Source: a virus. Taken from it: DNA of 64,000 bases. The notes below the pieces were generated by a model. That model was not told the DNA's origin. It was given only the letters and a program-made list of their open reading frames with translations, and made no database searches. Positions 26,517 through 35,280 of the stretch are shown here, in pieces. Where the stretch lies: IMG/VR virus record IMGVR_UViG_3300033571_009404, positions 246,115-310,114 of that record; one strand, written 5' to 3'. The position numbers were made by a program, and so were the translations under genes. Each line of letters begins with the position of its first letter. The first letter of the stretch is position 1.

Positions 26517-27041
26517 ATGGCAACTGATTTCACCAAAGCCCCCAAACAGATTATCCTTGATCTGATCAATGAGAAGAACCCGTCGCTGGGCCTGACCGAA
26601 GAACTGGTCACGTTTGGCGCGCCTGCCGTCTATTCGGGCGCCGAGAACCGCAACACCAAGCTGACCCTGGCTGCTGTTGAGCCGTCGTCCGGCTACTCCG
26701 GTTCGCGCGACATCTTCTACAACCGCGTCGACATCTCCGTCGTTCCCGGTACCCGTTCGAAGGTGTTTTCGCTGGGCAATGCCGTCAACATCAGCGACCT
26801 GATCCCCGAGATCAACGCTCGTTACGGCATCAACCTGACCGCCGACGACTACACCGACGCTGCTCTGCCGACCTTCACTGATCAAGTGCCTGGCGAAGAA
26901 AAAGACTTCACCATCACCATCACTGCTGGCTCGCTGGTGTGGACCAACTCGGTCACCCTGCAACTGCAACGCAACGACATCCCGCTGGAAGACGCTATCG
27001 CCGAGAACATCCTCGACGGTCTGGTCTGGACCCCGGTCTAA
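26517..27041 (+). CDS. Tail-fibre paralogue family A, highly codon-biased single-domain member
   Basis: A 174-residue single-domain member (LILDLINEKNPSLGL, then NTKLTLAAVEPSSGYSGSRD, then LIPEINARYGINLTADDYTD and ENILDGLVW). Codon use is markedly more GC-rich and selected than in most of its paralogues, pointing to very high expression, and it has its own SD (AGGAAG) and the best T-run terminator in the window. It is probably an abundant structural subunit rather than a low-copy fibre tip. Confidence 0.65.
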   Translation: MATDFTKAPKQIILDLINEKNPSLGLTEELVTFGAPAVYSGAENRNTKLTLAAVEPSSGYSGSRDIFYNRVDISVVPGTRSKVFSLGNAVNISDLIPEINARYGINLTADDYTDAALPTFTDQVPGEEKDFTITITAGSLVWTNSVTLQLQRNDIPLEDAIAENILDGLVWTPV

Positions 27042-27081
27042 TCTGGGATTTGCCCAGCAATGGGCATCTAATGACCCCGAG

Positions 27082-27116
27082 AAAGGAGGAGGCGGAAACG
27101 CTTCCTCCTTTTTTAT
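27082..27116 (+). terminator. Intrinsic terminator with T-run
   Basis: AAAGGAGGA-GGCG pairs with CGCTTCCTCCTTT around a GAAA loop and runs into TTTTTT. It is the most canonical rho-independent terminator of the window and follows a highly codon-biased gene. Confidence 0.9.
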
Positions 27117-27136
27117 TTCATAATTGAGGTTTTAGA

Positions 27137-27940
27137 ATGTCCCTACTCTCGATGGTGGCTCGTGAGAAGTTGTTCTCACTGATTAATAGCGTGAACCCAA
27201 CTCTCCCCGAACCCTTGACGGAAGAGAGTTTGTATTTCGGTAAACCTAAGTTGGACCTGAGTGGTAAAACCCTGCTCCCATGTGTAGCTGTCTTAGGCAG
27301 CGGCTATGAAGGGTACGTCACGTTCGACTATCAACGCATCAACCTGTCTACTGCTTACGGTGATATCGTACCGGAAGTCGCTATGGTGGGCGCAACCACC
27401 CTGCACGACATGCTGCCTTTAGTCAATCAAATCTTCGGTCTGGATTTGACTAAAGAAGACGTACAAGACGTCGACATCACAGCTGTGTCTGCTGGCAGTC
27501 AAGTATTCATTCGTGTGGCTGCTACTGCTGTATCGCCAGGCTATACTGGCTATTTCACATTTAAGTTCACCCGCTTGCGTCCGCAGTTCTCTGTGGTGAT
27601 CGCAGCTGTTGGACTGAACACTTTAAAGCATTACAAAGATCCCGCCGATGGATTGAAGTCGTTAGAAATGCAAATGTACGATTTTGATTTTACACCGTAC
27701 AAACCATACTTAGCGACCAACTATGGACAATGGCGCAACATTGCTGGCTTACGTGACGTCCTGCAAAGCTATGGCTTCTCCTCTTGGCCTCAAGCAGTGT
27801 TGTTCACATTAACCGGTGGGTCGACCAAGAACTATCCTTACGCAAATCAGAAGTACGATAACGTCATTGTGCAAACCAATGTGACGATTGATGGCTTCAA
27901 GGGTATTGGGTTGTTCCATTTCAATAACGTCTTAGCTTAG
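27137..27940 (+). CDS. Tail-fibre paralogue family A, two-domain member
   Basis: A 267-residue protein. Residues 1-155 carry the family A domain (LFSLINSVNPTLPEPL, SGYEGYVTFDYQRINL, LPLVNQIFGLDLTKEDVQD). Residues 156-267 carry the second domain found in the longer members, with a YDFDFTPYKPYLATN stretch, an aromatic SWPQAVLFTL strand and a C-terminal G-x-G-L-F-H-F-N. It is separated by 8 nt from the next paralogue, and all following members are co-directional with similar spacings, so a single long transcript is likely. Confidence 0.6.
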   Translation: MSLLSMVAREKLFSLINSVNPTLPEPLTEESLYFGKPKLDLSGKTLLPCVAVLGSGYEGYVTFDYQRINLSTAYGDIVPEVAMVGATTLHDMLPLVNQIFGLDLTKEDVQDVDITAVSAGSQVFIRVAATAVSPGYTGYFTFKFTRLRPQFSVVIAAVGLNTLKHYKDPADGLKSLEMQMYDFDFTPYKPYLATNYGQWRNIAGLRDVLQSYGFSSWPQAVLFTLTGGSTKNYPYANQKYDNVIVQTNVTIDGFKGIGLFHFNNVLA

Positions 27941-27948
27941 GATTTGCA

Positions 27949-28782
27949 ATGGCTCTCTATAAAGACCCCAAGCAGGCCATTCTTGATGCGATGTCGGCTC
28001 AGAATGGCGTATCGTTGGTGGCGAACCAGTACACGTTTGGTGTCCCTGCTGAGCTGTCGCCTGCTGAAGGACTCCTGAACACCACGATCGAAGTGACTGC
28101 AGTCTATCCGAATAGTCCATACGACGGTTCGGTGACAGTCAAGTATCATCGACTGCCGTTGTCTGATCTGAATGTTCTGATTCCACTGACGATCAAAGTC
28201 AATGGCGTAACGACTATCGCTGATCTGATCCCAGTACTGAATGCTGCGCACGGTTTCAACTTCACCTCTGATGATCTGGAAGATGGTAATCTGGATCTTC
28301 AAGACGGACAAGGTACTGCTACTCTGGTTGCCAAATCCACCAGTTTAGGTTGGGTTGGTAGCGTAGTCTTAAATATTGCTCCTGGTGATATTGACATCAA
28401 GACTTATGTATCTGTAACGTCTTTGCCTGGTCTTCTGTACCCGGCTCAGGACAACAGTAAACCATTCGGGTTGATGTATTCTTACTGGCGTGATTTCTCT
28501 GCACAGTACGATGCCATATCAGTAATTCCAACTGGTACTGATGGCTTAGCTGCATTGAAAGATGTGCTGGCTGCTATTACCGGCGATAACTGGATTACTG
28601 ATGCGATCGGTCGCTACAGTCTGTTGGGCGCGACTGTTGCGTATAACGGTTCAATCAATGGCAGTCCTGATTACAACTCGAATTATGAGAGTGTGTTGGT
28701 GGTACAGTTGCATCCTACCAATTGTCAAGGTCTGTCGGGTAAATTGGTCTGCCACTATACTCAGCCTAATTTCAACGCTTAA
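27949..28782 (+). CDS. Tail-fibre paralogue family A, two-domain member
   Basis: A 277-residue protein with the N-terminal family domain (AILDAMSAQNGVSLV, NTTIEVTAVYPNSPYDGSV, LIPVLNAAHGFNFTSDDLED) and the C-terminal domain ending SGKLVCHY. Its closest visible match is the next gene downstream. No catalytic motif. Confidence 0.6.
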   Translation: MALYKDPKQAILDAMSAQNGVSLVANQYTFGVPAELSPAEGLLNTTIEVTAVYPNSPYDGSVTVKYHRLPLSDLNVLIPLTIKVNGVTTIADLIPVLNAAHGFNFTSDDLEDGNLDLQDGQGTATLVAKSTSLGWVGSVVLNIAPGDIDIKTYVSVTSLPGLLYPAQDNSKPFGLMYSYWRDFSAQYDAISVIPTGTDGLAALKDVLAAITGDNWITDAIGRYSLLGATVAYNGSINGSPDYNSNYESVLVVQLHPTNCQGLSGKLVCHYTQPNFNA

Positions 28783-28793
28783 GGGGGTAGATC

Positions 28794-29582
28794 ATGTCAA
28801 GTGCTGATCGGCTGATTATCATCTTAAACGATGAGCAGCAACCTCCGAAAGAGTTCACCAGTCGTAACCTGTTATTCGATGTCCCTGTTGTAGACACTCC
28901 ACCAGAAGAACAAACTGGTAAGTGGAATACGAAGTTGACATTAGAAGGTGTACCAGGTCGTGGTTATTATGGTCCGGCTGATATTTACTATCGTCGTGTT
29001 CCCATGAGTGATCTAGGGGCAGTGGAAATTCGTTCGACCAGTGGCTTCACTGATGAACAAATCGTCAGCATGATCAACAACATGTTGGGTGCTTCGATTG
29101 ATCCATCTGAACTTGAACCGATTGACATCCCCGATATTGCTTTGGACGAATCCAAAGTGATCACGATCACAGCCAAACCTGAATCTTTAGGTTGGTATGG
29201 TTCGACAACGATGACCCTGACCTATGGTCGTCCTTACTTCAACTCGATCATTGCAGATCGTCTGTTAAGCGTATTGACCCACGGTATTGCCAACGTCAAT
29301 GGTTTACCCTACGCTAAAGATCTGTCCTATGAATTCGACTTCACTTCCATGCGTGACGCATTCGCTAAGAATCCTTCTGGGTTCATGACCGATCCTGCGA
29401 CCTTGATTGCGAAGACCATTGAATTAGGATTCCCAGGTTGGAATGCTGGACGTGTACGAGATTACCCAACATCTCAAATCACTGATGCGAACAAGAACTT
29501 TGACCGGGTTGCGATTGTTGACCTTAACAGTGGTGGGATGATCGGTCCGATCTATCTCCACTACAAACTTTTCGATGAGTGA
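28794..29582 (+). CDS. Tail-fibre paralogue family A, two-domain member
   Basis: A 262-residue protein; the start follows GGGGG and is 11 nt after the previous stop. The N-terminal domain keeps NTKLTLEGVPGRGYYGPADI and the DP-SELEPID segment; the C-terminal domain contains YEFDFTSMRDAF and ends GPIYLHYKLF. The N-terminal helix is shorter than in the paralogues (SADRLIIILNDEQQP), lacking the usual LIN-x-x-NP. Confidence 0.6.
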   Translation: MSSADRLIIILNDEQQPPKEFTSRNLLFDVPVVDTPPEEQTGKWNTKLTLEGVPGRGYYGPADIYYRRVPMSDLGAVEIRSTSGFTDEQIVSMINNMLGASIDPSELEPIDIPDIALDESKVITITAKPESLGWYGSTTMTLTYGRPYFNSIIADRLLSVLTHGIANVNGLPYAKDLSYEFDFTSMRDAFAKNPSGFMTDPATLIAKTIELGFPGWNAGRVRDYPTSQITDANKNFDRVAIVDLNSGGMIGPIYLHYKLFDE

Positions 29583-29587
29583 TAGAA

Positions 29588-30508
29588 ATGCCTCTTTATT
29601 CGAAACCATCTGAACAACTGGTCTACGACCTGATCAATCACGATAATCCGGGATTGGGTCAGCCAGTTTCGGCAAGCAATACATTACTGGGTGCGCCTAC
29701 TGCATATTCTCCTGGTAGTGGTATTGCCAATACTCAAATCCGACTGTCAGCATTGGCTAACAGTTTTTACATCGGTAGTAAGGTTCTGTCTTATCGCCGT
29801 ATCGTCATCTCTGACCTGTTTAAAGGTCGCAGCATTGAGATCAAGAAATACTCAGCAGCTGCATCGAACGTTTCTCCGTACTCGCTGTATCAGTTGATTG
29901 GTGATATCAATATTCAGACTGGTTTGACACTGACCACTGATGATTTCAACGATGCCAACTTCCCAGCTGCTACCGACAACGTCTATCCTGAACGTACTTG
30001 CAAAGCAACACTGACATTCAAATCGACGTGTAAGGCTTTCCAAGGATCGATTGACATTCGTTGGCGTTACGATGAACCGTATCTGTCTAACATCGCTCCC
30101 AACGGTGATGTGGATGGTCGTCTATATCCAGGTGGTAATGACTTCAGCAACGGTACTAAGTATCGTGTCGGTTCTGAATCCTTCGGTGGTGACTTCAGCG
30201 CTCAAGCTGCTAACCTGAACAGTGCGGCATTTGCAGGTAGCGTGGCAATTGGTAACGCCAGTTATACGGCGCAACAACAAGCCGTTGTTGATCTGTTAAA
30301 TCAGATCACTGGTAAGACTTACACGATCAATTCGGCCAATCAGAATCAACCCTACGGTTTGTATGGTGCTATTTGCACTCGCTACAGCATCCCGAATGCT
30401 GCGGTTCCTGAAGCCAACAGTGATTACTTCAACACCGTCGTGTTGATCACCCTTCCGGATACCAATACCTGGGGTGTGGGTAAACTGATGCTGCACTACA
30501 ACACCTAA
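29588..30508 (+). CDS. Tail-fibre paralogue family A, LYPGGNDF subgroup
   Basis: A 306-residue member. The ATG at 29588 is used; an in-frame GTG at 29579 lies inside the previous stop region. N-terminal family domain (LVYDLINHDNPGLGQPV, YQLIGDINIQTGLTLTTDD), then a longer C-terminal domain with DGRLYPGGNDFSNG, an ITGKTYTINSANQNQPYGLY segment and a terminal GKLMLHYN. The LYPGGN signature is shared with the next gene and with the gene at 32393, defining a subgroup. Confidence 0.6.
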   Translation: MPLYSKPSEQLVYDLINHDNPGLGQPVSASNTLLGAPTAYSPGSGIANTQIRLSALANSFYIGSKVLSYRRIVISDLFKGRSIEIKKYSAAASNVSPYSLYQLIGDINIQTGLTLTTDDFNDANFPAATDNVYPERTCKATLTFKSTCKAFQGSIDIRWRYDEPYLSNIAPNGDVDGRLYPGGNDFSNGTKYRVGSESFGGDFSAQAANLNSAAFAGSVAIGNASYTAQQQAVVDLLNQITGKTYTINSANQNQPYGLYGAICTRYSIPNAAVPEANSDYFNTVVLITLPDTNTWGVGKLMLHYNT

Positions 30509-30518
30509 GGATTGAACG

Positions 30519-31460
30519 ATGCCTATCTACTCGAAAGATTCCAAGGGCCTGCTCCTTGATCTGGTACGCCAGAGCAACCAGAGCTTGCCCGCAGAGCTTT
30601 CGGCAGACGAGTTCAATCTTTCCGCACCGGTCTTAACATCGACATCGTCATTTGCTAAGACTAATACGGAAATCTGGCTCTTTCCGAAAGCAACGGGAAG
30701 ATTCAAAGGAAACATCAAGGTCGCTTATTTCCGACTGAAGTTAGATACGTTGTTTCGTTCGAACACTCCAGTTATCTGGAAGTATACGGATAAAGCTGCG
30801 AATCAGTCGCCGTTTACGATCTATCAGTTGTTGCCGTACTTGAATGAAATCTACGGTACGAACTTAACTACTGATGATGTTTACGATGCATCTCTTCCCG
30901 TAGGTGACACAACAACTACGGGTTACATCGGTATTCGCACCAGCGCAGTCATAGTCCGTGCAAAGGAGAGTTCGGTTGGTTATACCGGTACTTTCACTTT
31001 GCGCTGGGCATACACTAAGTTGACGCTTAACGATGTGGCTCCTCTTGCTGAAACGGATGGGCGTGTGTATCCTGGTGGTAATGATTTTGCAAACAATCAT
31101 GCCTACGTATTGAACTCGGTATCCCGTGGTATCCCGTTCGATAGCATGTCATCGCATTTGTTGAAGGCCGGTGCTTTCGACGGTACGACGACCCTAGGTA
31201 CTCCTGCTCAACTTGCTGAACAGCAGCCTGTGATTGACTATCTGAATAGCATTGCAGGTACAGCATTCACCATTGATCAAGCTGATGCTGATACACCGTT
31301 TAGTTTGTATGGAGCAACCACTCAGCTGCTGACGTTGCCTGCTGCGGCATACCCGCAAGCGGACTCGGAGTACTTTACCAATGCAGTGGTGATCACTCCA
31401 AGTGCATCGCATCCTCTTGCCAACGTGGTTGGTGAGATGATCCTCCACTTCAATACCTGA
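30519..31460 (+). CDS. Tail-fibre paralogue family A, LYPGGNDF subgroup
   Basis: A 313-residue member closely similar in layout to its upstream neighbour: LLLDLVRQSNQSLPAEL, IYQLLPYLNEIYGTNLTTDD, DGRVYPGGNDFANN, SIAGTAFTIDQADADTPFSLY and the terminal GEMILHFN. The two are the clearest recent tandem duplicates of the region at the protein level, yet their DNA differs enough that no long exact repeat is visible, so the duplication is old. Confidence 0.6.
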   Translation: MPIYSKDSKGLLLDLVRQSNQSLPAELSADEFNLSAPVLTSTSSFAKTNTEIWLFPKATGRFKGNIKVAYFRLKLDTLFRSNTPVIWKYTDKAANQSPFTIYQLLPYLNEIYGTNLTTDDVYDASLPVGDTTTTGYIGIRTSAVIVRAKESSVGYTGTFTLRWAYTKLTLNDVAPLAETDGRVYPGGNDFANNHAYVLNSVSRGIPFDSMSSHLLKAGAFDGTTTLGTPAQLAEQQPVIDYLNSIAGTAFTIDQADADTPFSLYGATTQLLTLPAAAYPQADSEYFTNAVVITPSASHPLANVVGEMILHFNT

Positions 31461-31467
31461 GGTCGAT

Positions 31468-32343
31468 ATGTATCAACTCCAAAGCATCGATAGCCTGATG
31501 CAATACATCAACGCCAAGAATCCTTCGGCGAATTTGGTGAAAGGCGATCTGACATTTTCCAATCCCAAAGTGGTAGCGGGGACTTGGATGGAAGGCACGA
31601 CTTCCAAGAACACAGCTATCCAATTGACTGCTAAACCATCGGCAGTCTACCAAGGTTCGAAGGTCTTCATGTACGACCGTTTGAATCTGGCTTCACTGGC
31701 ATCCATTGCTGGTGTTCAGATCAAGGCTAACAACCCGACATCTACGTACAGCATTCTGAAACAGTTGCGTTATTTCAGTGGTGTTGATCTGACCACAGAT
31801 GACGTGGAAGACCTGCCAATCCAGAACGACGGTAACGGTAACTTGACTGTTGTCATTTCGGCTAAAACCACTTCAGTTGGCTGGGTCGGTAGTGTTTCTC
31901 TGCCAGTGACGGCGGGTGGTTCTTTCATTGACCAAGATCTGACCAATCCTGATCTGCAAGGTCTGAACTATCCGACCAATAATCCTGGTACCGACATCAT
32001 GTCGTCGGTCTACCTGTACGGCTATGATTTCACGACCTATGTGGCTGATCTGATTGATCTGCAACCTGGTGTGATTTCTGATACCGTTGCTGGTAAACTG
32101 GTGACTGCATTGCAGACTCTGGATGTCTCGTCTGGTAAAGCTCTGTGGAATGCTTCGTCGTCTTCTACTACTTGGTCTCTCCAAGGTGCAACAGTCGTAT
32201 CCAATGGTCTGAACAGCTCGTCGCTGCCGACTAACCAGTCGTACAAGTATGTTCTGGCGTTGGATCTGCGTAATGGCGTGACTACCCCTGTGGGTCGTCT
32301 GTATTTCCACTACAACGATCCGTTCAATCCGAACGACTTCTAA
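31468..32343 (+). CDS. Tail-fibre paralogue family A, two-domain member
   Basis: A 291-residue member: LMQYINAKNPSANLVKG, NTAIQLTAKPSAVYQGSKV, LKQLRYFSGVDLTTDDVED, then a C-terminal domain with YGYDFTTYVADLIDL and a terminal GRLYFHYND. It ends 10 nt before a perfect palindromic hairpin that splits the paralogue array. Confidence 0.6.
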   Translation: MYQLQSIDSLMQYINAKNPSANLVKGDLTFSNPKVVAGTWMEGTTSKNTAIQLTAKPSAVYQGSKVFMYDRLNLASLASIAGVQIKANNPTSTYSILKQLRYFSGVDLTTDDVEDLPIQNDGNGNLTVVISAKTTSVGWVGSVSLPVTAGGSFIDQDLTNPDLQGLNYPTNNPGTDIMSSVYLYGYDFTTYVADLIDLQPGVISDTVAGKLVTALQTLDVSSGKALWNASSSSTTWSLQGATVVSNGLNSSSLPTNQSYKYVLALDLRNGVTTPVGRLYFHYNDPFNPNDF

Positions 32344-32352
32344 GACGTCATA

Positions 32353-32376
32353 GAGCCAGGGGACGTCCCCTGGCTC
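32353..32376. terminator. Perfect palindromic hairpin
   Basis: A 24-bp perfect inverted repeat, GAGCCAGGGGAC followed by its complement, with GTCATA and GCATAAC outer arms. No T-run. The loop is minimal, so it may also form a cruciform or a protein site. Confidence 0.75.
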
Positions 32377-32392
32377 GCATAACGAGGTGTGT

Positions 32393-33247
32393 ATGTTTCC
32401 GTATCCGTACAGAAAACCACAGTTAGATATCTTTTATCAATTGGTAAGAGATGCTAACCCTGGTATCCAACTGGATCTACCGTCGAATACGACAATCGGT
32501 GTTCCTGTATCACAGTCGGTACCTTCTACTGGTTTTCCGGCTAATACGAACGTCGTTATCAACGGCAAAGGTCAGTACGCAGCAAACAAAAGAGTAACGT
32601 ATCGTCGTATTGAAATGGCTAAGATGTTCCTTGGCCAGACTTTCACGATTACACCGTACAGCGCAGCATCTACGTTGCCGATTGCCGATGTAGTAGAAGC
32701 ACTGAACGCCACTTATGGCTTCTCCTTTGTTACTTCAGACTTCTCGGTATCCCAGATTAATCTGGGTGCCAACAACCTTACCTTTGCATCGGGTTCTTTG
32801 AACTACACCGGTTCATTTAGCTTGACATGGACTAAGGGTAAGCGTCAGATCAGTAGTGTAGTAGCCAACAAGAGTAATCTGGCCGGTCGACTGTACCCAG
32901 GTGGGAATACGTTTGATGGTACTCGTAAGAAACAAGGTCAGTACTTCTCTTACGATCAGTCGTTCTCGCTGCTGTCAGCCACGTTCTCTGGATTGACCAC
33001 GGGCACTCTGGACTACACGGTAGCTGCACATAAGCAAATCATCGATTACTTGACTGCTAACATCTCATCGCGTATCAATGGTACCGATCACACCAACGAT
33101 GGCGGCTTACAAGGTTTGACTTTTGCGAAGTATGCATTGCCGTCAGCCAACGTTCCAGAAGCCAACTCCTTGAAGTACTCGAACGTCTTTGCCATCTTTG
33201 CGCAATCGACGTCGTGGTTCCAAGGAACAATCCTGTTGCATTACTAA
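32393..33247 (+). CDS. Tail-fibre paralogue family A, LYPGGNDF subgroup
   Basis: A 284-residue member; the ATG at 32393 follows ACGAGG and an in-frame GTG at 32387 is less likely. The signature reads AGRLYPGGNTFDGT, and the C-terminal half contains YALPSANVPEANSLKYSNVF, matching the PEANSDYF region of the gene at 29588. The N-terminal domain is more diverged than in the others. Confidence 0.6.
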   Translation: MFPYPYRKPQLDIFYQLVRDANPGIQLDLPSNTTIGVPVSQSVPSTGFPANTNVVINGKGQYAANKRVTYRRIEMAKMFLGQTFTITPYSAASTLPIADVVEALNATYGFSFVTSDFSVSQINLGANNLTFASGSLNYTGSFSLTWTKGKRQISSVVANKSNLAGRLYPGGNTFDGTRKKQGQYFSYDQSFSLLSATFSGLTTGTLDYTVAAHKQIIDYLTANISSRINGTDHTNDGGLQGLTFAKYALPSANVPEANSLKYSNVFAIFAQSTSWFQGTILLHY

Positions 33248-33261
33248 TCTGAGGTATAACA

Positions 33262-33762
33262 ATGTCGATCTATGTAAAGTCATTGGATGACATTGCTGCG
33301 ATGTTGGTGGCTGCCGGTGCAACCGGTGTCGTAAGTAATGATATCAAAGTCATTGCTTTGAAACCAACGCCGTCTGGTGAATCTGTATACAACACCAAGG
33401 CTGTGATTCAGATGCAGCCCAGCAATGTGTCATTCACAGGCACGACGATTGTATACTTCGATCGTCTTGACCTGTCCAAATTGGCTAATCTTGGCCCATT
33501 GGACAAAACAAAGTATCTTACCTTTAGCGACGTTGATGTTAGCATTTACACGATGCTTGACTCTATCCGTGATGCTGTTGGTATTCAGTTCACTACTGAT
33601 GATCTGGTAGAAACGCAAACCGTAGCTGCTGATGACGGTACTGATGTAACACTGACAGCCAAGTCTACCAGTTTAGGTTGGACGGGTACAGTGACATTAC
33701 GTTTCTCTGGTTTACCCAACATCATCAATGCATTTAACGGTCGTGCATTGACAGGCTTCTAA
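33262..33762 (+). CDS. Family A N-terminal domain encoded alone (split member)
   Basis: A 166-residue protein with only the first family domain: NTKAVIQMQPSNVSFTGTTI, YTMLDSIRDAVGIQFTTDD, then AKSTSLGWTGTVTLRF and a short LTGF end. The second domain expected to follow is encoded by the next gene, 13 nt later, with its own SD and start. Together they equal one two-domain paralogue. Confidence 0.6.
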   Translation: MSIYVKSLDDIAAMLVAAGATGVVSNDIKVIALKPTPSGESVYNTKAVIQMQPSNVSFTGTTIVYFDRLDLSKLANLGPLDKTKYLTFSDVDVSIYTMLDSIRDAVGIQFTTDDLVETQTVAADDGTDVTLTAKSTSLGWTGTVTLRFSGLPNIINAFNGRALTGF

Positions 33763-33775
33763 ACAAGGAATCAAC

Positions 33776-34141
33776 ATGAACAACTGGCGTGAGTATTTCT
33801 ATCACCAGGATTTAGGTGCAGCTAAAGAAGAACTGTTGCGCCTTCCCGTGGGTCCTTTGAATGAGCATTTTGCCCAACTCTTAGCTAGTGGTCTGGCTAA
33901 TGCTGATGTGGGTGAATGCAAATCCAAATGGAACTTCGGTAGGCTTGCTCCCACGTGTGGTGTGGACGATGGTGTGGTTGTATATAACGGTAAGAATATC
34001 AGTTCGTTACCGACTAAATACAAGTGCTCCAATGTAGTGATTCTGGAGTATCCTGAATCCGATGTTACGCTGTCAGGTCGTATCTACCTGTGCTTTAATG
34101 CACCGGAAGAAGTCATCACACCTGACGAAACTTCTAACTAA
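33776..34141 (+). CDS. Family A C-terminal domain encoded alone (split member)
   Basis: A 121-residue protein that matches only the second domain of the longer paralogues: CGVDDGVVVYNGKNISS, then KYKCSNVVILEY and GRIYLCFNAPEE, where others have G-x-L-Y-L-H-Y-N. The N-terminal 30 residues (a helical segment) replace the linker. The start has AAGGAATC upstream, so it is independently translated. Confidence 0.55.
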   Translation: MNNWREYFYHQDLGAAKEELLRLPVGPLNEHFAQLLASGLANADVGECKSKWNFGRLAPTCGVDDGVVVYNGKNISSLPTKYKCSNVVILEYPESDVTLSGRIYLCFNAPEEVITPDETSN

Positions 34142-34150
34142 GGGGATGAC

Positions 34151-35227
34151 ATGGCAATTCGTCAAGCAATGGGGTTTAATCACCTCCCCAAAGGAACGTG
34201 GTATGGCGGTGCATCGACGGGTTATGGATTGGGCTTGAATGGTTATGGTATCGTTGGACAAGCCAATGCAGCTAACGGTACTGGATCGTCAGGTCAAGTT
34301 GGGACGATTGGTCTGACAACCGACGGTATTTTGATGATTGCTAGAATGCCAGGCAATCACGTTGCTAACGTCGCGAACTCTTACTTTGGTATTACCCTGA
34401 CTGCCAAACATACTGACGGTGTTTCCCGCAAGAGTATTCTGGCATTCCGCTGCATTCCCAACAATAGTCGAAATGACCGTCAAATACTTCAGCTATGCGG
34501 TATCACATTAACGAACGCAGAGTGTGGTTTGACCGATACCGGTAATGTGAACTATTGTGAAGTAGTGATTGACCGTACCACCAACACGGTATCTACCTAT
34601 AACACAGCGGGTCAGTTGGTTACGACTAAAGCGGCTACTACATCTCTGTATTCAGCGGGTAATGTGGTTACCTTCGGTATTGCCATGTCTGGTACTGCGT
34701 ACACGGGTACATTGCTGCAAAATGAGATCTCACGTATCACCATGATTGACGATACACAGGACGATACCCCATGTGATCGAATGGGTCCTGTTGACTTGAT
34801 TCCTATCACGGTGGGTAGCGTCAACGGTTCTGACTACGTGACGTCAGATGGTTCTTCCCTGACTGATTGCTTGAATTCAGCGTTTGTTTCGACAGCGTCC
34901 ATGATTGCTCCATATGCACAATCTCCGTCGTCGTTACAACCATTGGGTATTGGTTTGTCAGCTTCTGGTGATCCATATGGTGTTATTAAGGGTCTAGCTG
35001 TGATGGTGAGTGCCAAGAAGGATTCCGGTACTGATTGTCAATTCAAGGTATCGTTATCGCAAGATGGTAACACTGTACAGGGTGATACTATTGGTTTTAA
35101 TGACAGTAGCTTCACTTATTACAACAACTTCGCAGTGCAAAACAAAGCACCCGATGGCGGCTTGTTTACTTGGGCTAAAATCAACGCATTGACGTTGAAT
35201 ATCACTCCGGTTCCAGCCACGCCGTAA
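34151..35227 (+). CDS. Tail-fibre paralogue family B member 1
   Basis: A 358-residue, first of five tandem genes of about 340-358 residues that begin with a short basic strand and a GFNHLPKGT-type motif. It continues with long beta-rich sequence having the layout of a lectin-like (jelly-roll) fibre domain: an F-R-C-I-P-N-N strand, an N-Y-C-E-V-V-I-D-R strand and a C-terminal part with MVSAKKDSGTDCQFKVSLSQ. Function inferred: receptor-binding or fibre surface module. No enzymatic motif is visible. Confidence 0.55.
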   Translation: MAIRQAMGFNHLPKGTWYGGASTGYGLGLNGYGIVGQANAANGTGSSGQVGTIGLTTDGILMIARMPGNHVANVANSYFGITLTAKHTDGVSRKSILAFRCIPNNSRNDRQILQLCGITLTNAECGLTDTGNVNYCEVVIDRTTNTVSTYNTAGQLVTTKAATTSLYSAGNVVTFGIAMSGTAYTGTLLQNEISRITMIDDTQDDTPCDRMGPVDLIPITVGSVNGSDYVTSDGSSLTDCLNSAFVSTASMIAPYAQSPSSLQPLGIGLSASGDPYGVIKGLAVMVSAKKDSGTDCQFKVSLSQDGNTVQGDTIGFNDSSFTYYNNFAVQNKAPDGGLFTWAKINALTLNITPVPATP

Positions 35228-35230
35228 TGG

Positions 35231-35260
35231 ACGGAGAGGGTAATTACCCTCTCCGTATCT
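35231..35260. terminator. Palindromic hairpin between family B members 1 and 2
   Basis: ACGGAGAGGGTAA pairs perfectly with the next 13 bases (35244-35256) and runs into ATCTTTT. It probably attenuates transcription within the fibre block. Confidence 0.75.
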
Positions 35261-35280
35261 TTTAGGTTTGGAGTTAGATT

